64,000 bases of DNA from positions 1,304,501 to 1,368,500 of the forward strand of contig OY992839.1 of the NCBI GenBank assembly GCA_963921425.1, given 5' to 3'. Below the pieces are notes generated by a model that saw nothing but the letters and a program-made list of their open reading frames with translations, searched no databases and had not been told where the DNA came from. Positions within the stretch are counted from its first letter, which is position 1. Each line of letters opens with the position of its first letter. The position numbers were made by a program, and so were the translations under genes. Origin of the DNA: Dryas octopetala. Its lineage: Eukaryota > Streptophyta > Magnoliopsida > Rosales > Rosaceae. Shown here piece after piece: positions 1 through 11,240 of the stretch.

Positions 1-3000
1 GGCCACCCATCTTCCTCCACACTGCAACACCTTCTCTCCCAGCATCAGCTCAAGGCTTTACATTCCAAGAACCATTTTTTTTTTTGTTCTTCTTGTCAAC
101 TAGGAAAAAGATCAAAATTACCTTTTGTTAAATCTCTTAGTACCACTTCATTTCCATTGGAAATCATACACACTGATGTATGGGGTCCTGCCCCAATACC
201 TTCTGTTAGTGGTTTTAAATACTACGTAATATTTATTGATGATTGGTCTCGTTTCACCTGGCTCTATCCTTTACGTTCCAAATCAGATGTATTTAAACTT
301 TTTCAGCACTTCAAACTTTTAGTTGAGAAACAATTCAACCTTCCTATTAAAGCTTTGCGGAGTGATAATGGTGGTGAATACACCAGTTCCTCTTTTCGCA
401 ACTTTCTAACTAGCCATGGTATTGCTCAGCAATTTACTTGTCCCCACACTCCCGAGCAAAATGGCATGGCCGAGCGAAAACATCGCCACATTATTGAGCT
501 TACCCGCACCCTTTTTGCCCAGTCTTCACTACCTCTCAAATATTGGGTAGAGGTAGCTCACACAGCAGTTTATCTAATTAATCGATTGCCCTCCTCTTCT
601 CTCCAAAATATCAGTCCTCTTCAAAAACTTTTTCATTGTACTCCTGACTACACCTTTCTCAAAGCTTATGGATGTGCATGTTATCCTTGTCTTAGGCCTT
701 ATTCACATCACAAATTTGATTTTCGCAGCTGCAGGTGTATATTTATTGGCTATGGTACCAATCAAAAGGGCTACCGTTGCCTTGATCCATCTTCCGGACG
801 TGTATATGTCTCTCGTCATGTTGTCTCTGATGAATATTCATTCCCTTTTAAAGCCGCTCCACCTGCTCCTACTACATACTCTCTTGCCCCTCTACATCAC
901 CCCATTGCCTTACCTCTCCCACCCGCTTTCCAGCAACCTCCAATACCAGCACCTTCTTCTCCAGCTCCTTCTTCACCCTCTCCTTCCAGCTCTTCTACCT
1001 CCTCTGCTCTTGATTCCACTTCCTCTCCACCCTCATTATTGCCCACTCCTCTATCTCAATCTCATTCCCCTCCCCGCCCCACAAACACTCACCCAATGCA
1101 AACTCGTGCCAAAGACGGCATCTATAAGCCCAAAGCCTTTACCACTCGTCACCCTTTCCCTTCCGCTCTCCTTTCTGCCAAATCATCTCCTCCCATACCC
1201 TCCACCTATCATCAAGCTGCTAAGGATCCCAATTGGATGGCCGCTATGAACACTGAAATTGCAGCCTTGCACTAGACCTCCACATGGACCTTAGTTCCTC
1301 CCAACCCCACTCAAAATCTTGTGGGCTGCAAGTGGGTCTTTCGCCTTAAGCAACGAGCTGATGGGTCTATAGAGCGGTATAAAGCTCGTTTGGTCGCCAA
1401 GGGCTTTCACCAACAAGCCGGCGTGGACTACACTGAGACATTCAGCCCAGTTGCTAAGCCCCCCACCATTCGGGTCATTCTTTCCATAGCTGTCCAACAT
1501 GACTGGCCTATTTCCCAACTTGATGTTTCTAATGCATTCTTACATGGGCATCTCCATGAAGATGTCTTTATGGTCCAACCCCCTGGCTTCCAAGATCCAC
1601 TCAAGCCTCACTATGTTTGCAAGCTTCAGCGCTCCCTATATGGGCTTAAACAAGCCTCGCGGGCTTGGTATGAAGAGCTTCACAATGGGCTTTTATCTCT
1701 GGGTTTTCAAACTTCTACAGCTGATCCATCTCTTTTCATCAAGATTGATCACTCTGTTACTTTCCTCTTGGTGTACGTTGATGACATAGTCCTTACCGGC
1801 AGCTCTTCCTCTTACTGTCAACATCTGATTTCTCTCCTCAGCTCCAAATTTGCCATGAAAGATTTGGGTCCCCTTCATTACTTCCTCGGCCTTGAGGTAC
1901 ATCGTGATTCTTCTAGCTTATTTCTTTGTCAGTCTAAATATACAACTGATCTTCTTTCTAAAACTTCTCTGCTTCAAGCCAAACCCTTCCCTTCACCCTC
2001 CACCATTGCTAAATTAGACACTTCCACTGGTGACCCTCTCTCTGATCCTACCCTTTATCGTTCCATTGTCGGGGCTCTCCAATATCTCACATGGACTCGT
2101 CCTGACATTGCATTCTCTGTCAACCAAGTGTGCCAATTTATGCACAATCCCAGAACCCCCCATCTCACAGCTGTCAAAAGAATCCTTCGGTACCTTAAAT
2201 CCACTCCTGATTATGGCATATCCTTCACCAAAGGCACTCCCACACTCACCATTTATTCGGACGCCGATTGGGCTGGTTGTCCAGTAGATCGGCGTTCTAC
2301 CACTGGTTACTGCATCTTTTTTGGTACCAATCTCATCTCTTGGTCTGCCAAAAAGCAACCTACAGTTGCTCGCTCATCCACCGAGGCCGAATATCGGGCT
2401 CTTGCTCATTCTGCAGCTGAAGCTATTTGGCTATGTTCTCTTCTGCGGGATCTTCACATTTATCTCACTCACCCTCCCCTCTTCTATTGTGACAATATCA
2501 GTGCAATTGCCTTGGCTGCTAATCCAATTTTCCATGCTAGAACCAAGCATGTTGAAGTTGATTATCACTTCATTCGGGAACTTTTTACCAGAAAGTCTAT
2601 CAACATTCGTCATCTTGAATCATCTGCTCAACTTGCTGATATATTCACCAAAGGTCTACCTTCCCCACGATTCAAAGAATTGAGCTCCAAGCTGATCACT
2701 CGACCTCCTCGCATCAGCTTACGGGGGGATGATAATAATATTCAGCATTGCACAAAAGCTCACCCACAAAGTACTCATCACACCCATCCAACGATCACTC
2801 ACCACACCCACAACAGCTCATCAAGCATCCAGAACAGCTCATCAGAATATTCCCACAATAAGAGTGTGGATAATGACTGAGCCCACATATATTTCATACC
2901 CATTGTAAAAATATCTTGTAACGGAACTATTTCTTGTAGACTCTAGAATACTCCTATCAATTATATATATAGACTCTACTGTATATACAAAAATATATGA

Positions 3001-3058
3001 GATAAATTTATTCTTCAATACTGCTCTCTCTCTCTCTATTTCTGTTATCTCTTTTTCA
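1..3058 (+). mobile_element. Ty1/copia LTR retrotransposon, 3' part
   Basis: The visible part holds, in copia order, the end of the gag-pre-integrase region, an integrase core (about 150-850), a low-complexity Pro/Ser-rich linker, reverse transcriptase (about 1320-2100, with the YVDD active-site motif), RNase H (about 2240-2700), a purine-rich polypurine tract just before 2730, and a 3' LTR. Integrase before reverse transcriptase identifies Ty1/copia and excludes Ty3/gypsy. The gag, protease and 5' LTR lie left of the window, so length, target-site duplication and LTR divergence cannot be measured. It looks broken by about one or two changes in the visible coding part and is otherwise well preserved, which suggests a fairly young insertion. 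It lies antisense in an intron of the neighbouring SCY2 gene. Confidence 0.93.
2730..3058 (+). repeat. 3' LTR of the copia element (borders approximate)
   Basis: The left border follows the G-rich polypurine tract and starts with TG. The right border is placed at a CA about 330 bases later, the usual TG...CA form of copia LTRs. The interval holds an AT-rich promoter-like section with TATATATA near 2963 and a CT-rich stretch near 3022. The last codons of the pol frame extend into the LTR, as is common in the family. The right end is a guess because the 5' LTR is not available for comparison. Confidence 0.55.
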
Positions 3059-3260
3059 TTCTTTTCTATTTTTTCTCTTACTCTGCTTAAAACCTTTTAG
3101 AATCTTATGGAACATTTTTTGGGTTGGCAAAAATTGAGGAATGAGCAGCAAAATGCAAATTAAAATTAACCATATAAGAAGCCTTTGATTATTTGAAAGA
3201 CATAGACAATGGGTTCTCATCTTAAAGATACAAAAATGCTGCCAAATAATAAGTTATGAC

Positions 3261-5855
3261 CTTGCAAGAATGCTGGGAAATGCCAATAGATACGTAGTGG
3301 TGAGAACAGGCTGCATTCCTGATGGATTAATGGTAAAAGGGATATAGGGCTCCACTTCAGTAATAGGCGAGTCATCTCTGTCCAAAACACAGAAGACCAG
3401 AAATGGTGTCAGCAAACAGCTTTATCAAAGCATACCTTTTTTTAATGCTCACATTATAGAAGCAAAAGTGTATGGTTTGAATGGTTTCTTCTAGGCTGTA
3501 AGTTGATAGTTGATACCAAAATTAGTTTATAAGTAATACTTACTATACATCTAACATTAGTATATAGAACCACCACCTTCATAATCAATCACACCACATA
3601 ATGTATAGGGGAAAAAAACATAAGAATCCCCATGATAGAGGAAACGTATGCAGTGCAGTTCCTATCACTAGAAATGATCATTGAGCGTCAAAATAGTGAA
3701 AATTGTATTACCTTGCAGAAGAAGCAAGCTTAAAACCATAGTACTGCAGCTTGAACTTCCTGCAACCTTCAGTTACCACAACTGCCCACATAGTGACTAT
3801 AGTGAAAACGCCCAATACTGCCAATAAGTATGGCCCCCAACTAACAGAACTACCTGCACACATATAAAAAGCATGCAATCAGTAAGCTTGCATCAAACTT
3901 GAGGTTAAATGACATCTGAGTCACAGAATACTAATGATAGGATTAACAAAGATACAGAATACCTAATAACTTTGCCTAATAAAGGGTAAATTAGTGGCAC
4001 TCATTGCAACACATACCTGAGAGTTGCGACAACATTTTGTATAATGTCTCCGTGTAGCCAATCAATATTTGCACACATATAATTAGAGATGAACCTTGAC
4101 CTGAAATATGCATTACCAGTCAAAGAAGATAGAGAATATAATCCCATATACGATGAGATAAAAGAATGAGCAAACAGGCAAACAAAGAGGAATAAACAGA
4201 TCAACCACAACAAGCAACAACATATATCTTTATTTGAGCCTATACATTCAATACACAACAAGCATATCTGAGTGATACTATGATCTAAAGCCTGAAGTGG
4301 CAACAATACAGAATTCTGGGAAATATTAGCAAGTTAATAGTCATGCCAATCAAGTAACCAACATGTCAAGTATAGTACCAAATCCAGATTCTGAGATGGT
4401 ATCACAGATCCATGTCATTGTCATTGCACCACAAACCACATAGATATTATTTGAAATCAGAGCTTATGGTTGAAAATGAAGTTATACTTGCCAAATTACC
4501 TCTGGCTGGCCGCATAGATTGAATATGGAAGTGAATAACAAGAAAGTATCACAGCCTCCAATATTGCAAAGCCAAGAGACATCCACCATCTTCAATAGAC
4601 AGAAAAACTCATAGGGTTCACAATCTTGGAAAAAAAAAAAAATGATTCAAAGTAAAATTCACTATAAAATTCTTGGCTCACTGCTTGAGATGAATAACTA
4701 GACACACATATAACTCTTAATCTTCTCGTGACCATCTAAGCCTTCTTTCCGCAGCTTTACTAGGGAGGGAACCACATGACAGAACACCTGTACATCAAAT
4801 TTTTTCAATTTATAAATTGTATTTCAAATTATGTACACTTCGATGAAGAGAGAAAGCTGCAAGAAATATCCATTAAATTAAACATAAATAAACTGAACTA
4901 GCTAAAGAATAGCAGTAAACCTGCATAATAATTGATGCTATGATTTGAGGACTGATTCCAAGCTGGAAGAAGGACATTTTAAGCTCTGCTGCAAAATCGC
5001 CAAGTTCATCTGCCAGAGACAACACAAATGAATCTCTCCCCATAACAGATTCAATATCAAACAGCTAGTAAACATGTATGAATCTCAAATGTCAACAATA
5101 AAAAATTTTATTTGTATGCCCAGATATGTATGCCAATCACTCACCAACGGATCCCGAGACAAAGCTGAGGTAATCTTGAGGTATCAACCTTCTATCAAAT
5201 CCAGGCAGAGGAATGAAATAACCGACGCGACTATTTACAATTAGTACTGCTGTCACAAACAACCTCCGTCGAATCTCGCTCTTGAAGAACGATTCAGCAG
5301 CATTATTAAGGACTGAACTAAAGCGCACAAAATTCAGAAACCGATTTCTAAACATTAGAGGTCTGGTGGCCTGCTCAGTGTCGGAGTTATCAACACCATC
5401 TGATTTGAGATTTTCTTCTCCATCATTCGGCCTTGGTGGATTAACTTCAAGATTTAGAGATTCTGCAGCTGTAGCTTCAACATTCATATAATCATTTCGG
5501 AACTCGTTTGAGAACTTAGCTGAGACTCTTTTGTTTGCTTTGGACGAGAAAGACCTGTTTAGCAACATGAAATTTCTTCTTCTTGATTGTATCGGATTCG
5601 TATTAAGGAAAACATTGTTGATTTTAACAAATGGAGGATAACAAATTCGAATATCACAACCTAAAAGTGCACTGCAAGGTCAGACAAGAGCTTAAGATAC
5701 AAAACAACGAAAACTAATAACATTCAGAGATCAGAATTTTCTATTCTCTGTTTTCTGAATTTTTGATTACTGGATAACTGACCTCGAATTTTTGAGAGCG
5801 TTGTGGGGAAGAGATGGGGACGGAAGCTTTGCAAGCTGAGATGAGTGACTTCCAT
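3261..5855 (-). CDS. SCY2: SCY2, plastid inner-envelope SecY-type translocase (3' exons outside window)
   Basis: SCY2 is the channel subunit of the second plastid Sec system, working with SECA2 and SECE2 to insert proteins into the inner envelope. Visible exons on the minus strand are 5783-5855, 5145-5660, 4921-5009, 4708-4787, 4500-4589, about 4379-4445, 4017-4100, 3712-3853 and 3261-3377. The N-terminus (MEVTHLSLQSF..., Ser/Arg-rich) looks like a transit peptide. Family blocks include SVDELGDFAAELK, HVVPSLVKLRKEGLDGHEK, IYAASQR, CGAMTMTWICDTISESGFG and PITEVEPYIPFTINPSGMQP. The start at 5855 is chosen because exon 1 joins in frame to the acceptor before 5660. Two oddities are described in the findings: only 54-58 bases separate exon 5 from the recognisable part of exon 6, and a copia element sits in the intron after 3261. 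The C-terminal exons, roughly a third of the protein, must lie left of the window if they still exist. Confidence 0.85.
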
Positions 5856-6668
5856 GGCGGGACTTGGAACAATGCTCAGAGAAAGCAGCGGGACTGTAGC
5901 GGTAATAATCCTCTACCTAATTGCTCACTTTGCGTTATTATAATTGGCTACTCTTATTGGTCCATGATAAGTCGGCGAGGGTCAGTGCCCACGTAGCAGG
6001 GTGTGGTTGGGTAATTTGCCTTTGGTATTCAAGAATCAAGAGCCGTAGCTTTTCTTACTTAAACTCTAAACTCTAAATATAGGACATTAGATTTGAATTT
6101 ATGACCTACTTCCATAAAAGGAAAACTAATGTCACCACTAAACTAGATCAAATATACAAATCTCGAGTATTTTGAAAAGTTATCATTTCCGAGCTTGGTA
6201 ACGTGAACTTGCAACTAAATAGGACATGAAAGTGATTGATTGTAGCAAGTATTGTTTGGAACGCCCTAAAATTCATGAGTTAATAAAACACCCCACCCCA
6301 CTATGGGTGAGTAGCAAACAATGTACTGAATATCGAAAAAAGTTATCATTATTTTATAAGTAGTTAATTCAAATTAAAACGAGCCATTGAGAAGTAATAA
6401 CAAGATAAATATATTTGTAAAACTTCTTTAACCATATAATATATATGTATCTTGCAAGTTGAAGTTTACATGAAGAAAGCTATTAAGATTTATTAAATAA
6501 GGGAAATTAATCTTGTGCTGTGATTATTCAAGTTACAAGAATATTACATGATCATCGATCAAGGTCATGTAACAGCACATCGATGAATGATATAGCTAAT
6601 TAGAGAGCTTTGATATGCCTTTATAAGTTTTCAGGTATGCATGTATAATTGTTCGACTAGCTAGCTAG
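5856..6668. other. Spacer between SCY2 and the 6669-9004 gene
   Basis: About 0.8 kb of AT-rich DNA. The first 150 bases are the SCY2 promoter and leader side. The last part is the 3' flank of the convergent-side neighbour and includes a short run of CTAG repeats at about 6655-6672, which overlaps that gene's stop codon. I see no gene or structured RNA. Confidence 0.6.
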
Positions 6669-7841
6669 CTAGTAAGTCCATTCCTTTGGAAGAAATAACT
6701 CCGGGGGACAAGTTTGGTTTTGAGAAATAATGTAGCATTGAGCCGATGGGACTTCCTTGCTCCCATTTTTATTTCGAGCCGACATGCAATCTCCACCACC
6801 CGATTTTCGTTTATGATCTTTTGGATCTGAAACAATTAATAATTAATTAAGCTTGTTATTTCTTCGCAATAAATTCATTAATAAAAGATATTGCTAGTTA
6901 ATGACAGTTCTAGACATCAAGGTAAAACCTTGTCGAGGTGAAATTTGGAGGCCTAGTGCATGAACGTTGAGGTTGAGAGCTTGAACCACACGAGAGGGCA
7001 GGAGAACGGGAGCACAAGCTGCATACAATTGTGCAAACACATAATTAATATATATATATATATATATCATGAATTAATTAAGCTTCAATTTTTCAAATAA
7101 TACTTTCATTAATTTGTGTGATCCCAAAATCGTATCTAGATAAGAACAAATGAAATACAATATTATATCGATCAGTACGTAGCGCACGTAGTACCTGGTT
7201 TTTTGGTTGGGTGGAAGTTGGTGCCTGCTCTTTGTGGAAGAAAAACGCCAGTGCCAGTACATGATCTTGGCCCAGAATCAAGGAAAAAGGCTTGCATTCC
7301 AGGCCCTCCAGAGCAATTCTGGACAACCTTCGCCCTATGAATTTGTGGTCTTGAGCTAGATTTTGAATTCTGCATCCAGTACTTGACACATTAGTTTTGG
7401 TCAAAGAAATTAATTAATTTTACATTTATGACAGTGGTACGTACTAGTACTGCTAATTAAATCTTACAACGTGGTTTAATTTCTAATTTGAGTGCATATA
7501 TATATATATATATTGATTGTTTTGAAGATATTATAGAACCTAACTTAAGTATTGGAAAAATTATTGTGTATATCTGATATACCGTTATGTGGTATAACCA
7601 ATCCAACGTGTAAGGGTATTATTAGACGTTATATTTATATTAGAATGGTATAATATTAATAACATACACTCATATTATGATACATTGAATTAATTACACT
7701 ACGTAATGGTGTATCGAATACACAAAATAATTTCTCCATGTATTGAGCAATATTGGAAGAAACCTTAAACTACTCTAAATTAACGACTCCCCCCAAAACA
7801 CTCCAATAAAAAATTTCCCAACTATACTTTATATGACTAAT

Positions 7842-7873
<32 letters not shown>

Positions 7874-9004
7874 CTCTATATATGGCACCGCAAAATCAGA
7901 TTTGATTACTATTTTTCTTTAATTTATTTCTAGAATCGACCTTGTTTTAAATTTAAATTAGTTTGTATCAAAGTTACTAGTTAATCAAGATTAATATATA
8001 CTTTTTCTCTTGTAAAATTAATTTTAGAAAAGTCAATATTCAACTCATTGAAATTAATCAATTCTTCTATAACTCTTTTTTCGAAATAAATCAATCAATC
8101 AATCAAATATATCCCAGATTTTCATTAGCCAAATAAAAGAATATATAAAATAATAGTCGGATCCAAATCAATGACCCCATATATATATTTCACTAGCTTA
8201 ATTAGCTTCCAACTGAAAGCCAGCAGCTATCTTCTTGTTTGCTAGTGTTAATGATGCAATGGTACGGTGTACTAATTAGGCCATTTGTTTTTTTTTGGTC
8301 GTTTGGTTTTTCATAATGAAAATCACTAGTACCTTATAATTAGTTTTATAATATTCCTTTCTCCTGAAGTTTATGAGATTAGGTAGATCTACACCAAATA
8401 TGTTAACCGTACTGCTACAACATATGTATGGCCCAGTTTACTATTATCATCACATAATTCACTCTTATATATATCATCCCATCTACTATTCCTCTAACCA
8501 TCTAAAAAATGTCGGTACGCACGTACCAGAATCTCCCAAAATTCAAGCCACAAAATCCCAGCAACAAAACCATATACTAAACCGTACGTACACGTTTAAA
8601 TTGTTAATTTAATTACATGCCATTATAATCTCTCAAACTCTATCACTGCCACACACATTGTCACCGGAGACAATAATAAGAAAAGGAAGTGAAGGCCGTG
8701 ATAGAGTACGTACCGGATGATGATCGTGATGGTGGTGGCGGCGGTGGTGGTGCTGTTGAAGCTTCGAATATGCCTTAAAAATAAATAAAAACCAAATTCA
8801 AATTTAGTAAATTTAATAAAAGTGATATACAGATGAAGAGATTGATGTAGCAAATATATATACATCGAAGTTGTCATGAGAGGTTTCTATATGTGGAGGA
8901 GTAGAGGAGACCTTTGTGTAATCGCATGCTTCATCCAGAACTTGTGAGGGTAGCCACGTCATTCCCTCTTCAAAACCAACCTCTCCTTCTTCGTGAGCAG
9001 CCAT
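6669..9004 (-). CDS. Plant-specific protein of unknown function, 207 aa
   Basis: Five exons on the minus strand: 8864-9004, 8714-8773, 7195-7369, 6929-7018 and 6669-6826. They join in frame to give 207 residues. The N-terminus is acidic (MAAHEEGEVGFEEGMTWLPS). Exon 2 codes a His-rich stretch (QQHHHRRHHHHDHHP). Residues about 89-117 carry GGPGMQAFFLDSG and GTGVFLPQRAGTN, exon 4 codes VLLPSRVVQALNLN, and the protein ends PPELFLPKEWTY. I recognise these blocks from an uncharacterised land-plant family and know no proven role. There is no signal peptide or membrane segment; an Arg/Lys-rich stretch (DPKDHKRKS) could be nuclear-targeting, but that is inference. The start is chosen because it follows a (GAGAAA)n/(GA)n leader and precedes the conserved WLP motif. 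Exon 2 is 60 nt with phase 0 on both sides, so it could be skipped without a frameshift. Confidence 0.82.
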
Positions 9005-9190
9005 GGAAGAGAGAGACAGAGACAGAAGACAGAAGACAGAGAGATTTTGTTTCACTTACTTTCTTGTTTGGACAGAGAGAAAGAGAAAGAGAAAGAGAAA
9101 GGGTTGAGATGTGAACTCCAACTTCTAACCTGCAACGCAACTAAATATATACTCACTCTCGGAGGAAGAGAGAGAGAGAGAGAGAGAGAA
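9005..9190 (-). promoter_or_regulatory. GA-rich leader/promoter of the 207-aa protein gene
   Basis: Read on the plus strand this holds (GAGAAA)n at about 9076-9100 and (GA)n at about 9165-9190, upstream of the start at 9004 of the minus-strand gene. Such CT/GA tracts are typical of plant 5' leaders and are known binding sites for BPC/GAGA-binding proteins. Direct function here is inference. Confidence 0.45.
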
Positions 9191-11240
9191 AATCATAGGC
9201 AAGTCTCATATATTTGAGAAATTGCCTGGATGCATGTCCTCTTTTGCATAAGCGCGTGGGAAATAATTTCCTTCTTATTATAGAAACACGTCGTCGTTTT
9301 AGGTGTTGCATACTGCTACTCTTCCCCTGCGAGAGAATAAGGCAGCCAATTAATTGACCTTGATTTACAGCTGGAATTATGCATCAAACCCACAATGCGA
9401 TGGCGGTTCTACACTTCTACGTGCACTGGATTTTTCCGTACATACATGCCCAATGACCACTTTGACCTTCCATTTTTGGTGCCAGATTTTTAACCTAATA
9501 CACATTTTGCTTTCTGATTAAGCTTTCCTGTTTAATCCCAGAGCCTAGAATCCATGTTTTTGGGAATTGACTAGATTCGTTCAATGTTTACACACATAAT
9601 AGAAACTTATTGAAGCAGCATAATTATTTGTTGTCACATTAATTTCAAATTTGAAATTATATTGTTGACTGCTAATTGTATATTTCAAATTCAAAATCAT
9701 TTTGACTTTTACCCAATTGAGTCATATATCTAAATTAAGTGAATCCAGTATAAAACAAAAATCTATCACAATTTAATTACTTTCCTACATTGGACCACGG
9801 GTCAATATGACAATTACTATTCTCGGACAACATGGTCAAACCATTCATCAAATCCTGGATTCGGAATTTAGGAACAAAAGTTTTTGAGATCTAATTCTCG
9901 ATAATTGATTGCACTCATGCTAGGGAGGTAAAGGTCATTTTACAAGTAAAAAGGGAGTGACCAGTAGCCAAATATATATGGGCATTTCGGTAATTGAGCA
10001 CTTATAGTGGGACGTGGACGTGGGTTGGGTTTGGTTCGGTAAACCCCTTCTCCTCTTTGGTCGTTGCAGTTATTCTTCACGTAACGCTCTGATGTTATCC
10101 CCATGACCTTTGTTTCTTTTAATGCTTTAATTAAAATTTGTTTTGTTTTGTTTTTTAATTTTGGAGCTACCACTTATGTCTGGAGGAGCTAGTATGCCTC
10201 TTCTTCCTAACCACCTTACCAACGCTATCATCACCTTGGAAGTATGGTTTAGGAAAGTTGGGTCCCACATGTGATACATAACTCATAAGATACAAAATTA
10301 AGGTTTGGGAAAATATCAGCTTCATCTATTATTCTAGGTTGATTATTGGGGACCAAGCTTCGGTAAATGTCATTTTGAAGACACATGAAGATTTAGGTCT
10401 AGGAAACGTTGGGGATTTGAACTTATTGGGGACCATTCGGAATGTGAGATATCTCATGTTAACGTTTGTTGCTTAATGGTAATGATGCATAAAATTTTGT
10501 ATGTGTATGAAAATAAATTGATTTAAAATAATACATTGTAATTAACTGTTTTAAACTCGTTCGCATTATTACATTGTATTTAGTAATTTTTAATTACATC
10601 TAATATTTTTATATGGTTCTTTCCACCCATGTAAACTTTTATTGGATTGAAGGACAATTAGCATATTTTGGTTGAAAGCCTAACTACGAATCCAACCAGA
10701 TTAAAGTAGGTCAACCCCAATCCACAAAGAGTGAGGTTTATCTACAGCAGAAAACTGGTCATAACTCGAACCATTTTAGGCCAACAGAACCGGCAGTTTA
10801 GTTGGGTTGGCAGGTTAAGGAAGACCAAAATTGATTGAGGCAGAGCTTACTTGTGTAAGGATCATTGACCCAATTGATAAATTTGCTCTTTGACATAAAT
10901 TAGCAGCTCTATAATATTCATGGGCTTCTTCATCTTAGCATCCACTTGGTGAACTACATAACTTTGTTTTTCAAACAATGAACAGCTTTCTTTCTTGATC
11001 ACAGTCCAATAATCTCACCTTCTTGTTAATTGTTATCCATACAACATGAACAATCACATTGAAACTAAGAAAACGAATGCAAGTCAATAGTTTGAAAGAT
11101 TATAAAAAAGTTTATCTTTGCGGCTACAAGGTAAGAACTTTGTTTTGGCCAATACAAGGTAAGAACTTTAATACAGAAGCTTAGCTGAAAAAAATAAATC
11201 CTACCATTTTTCTGGAAGTAAATTTCATTTGCACTTGCAT
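9191..11240. other. Gene-free spacer, 2 kb
   Basis: AT-rich, with no frame that shows family similarity, codon structure or splice context. The section about 10590-10840 is less AT-rich and may be old repeat DNA, but no ends or duplications are visible. Nothing else is supported. Confidence 0.55.

Noticed and set aside
4001-4306. A 101-codon hydrophobic frame on the minus strand within SCY2
   Set aside because: It is intron sequence plus an out-of-frame reading of the exon at 4017-4100; the true frame gives the SCY2 block IICVQILIGYTETLYKML.
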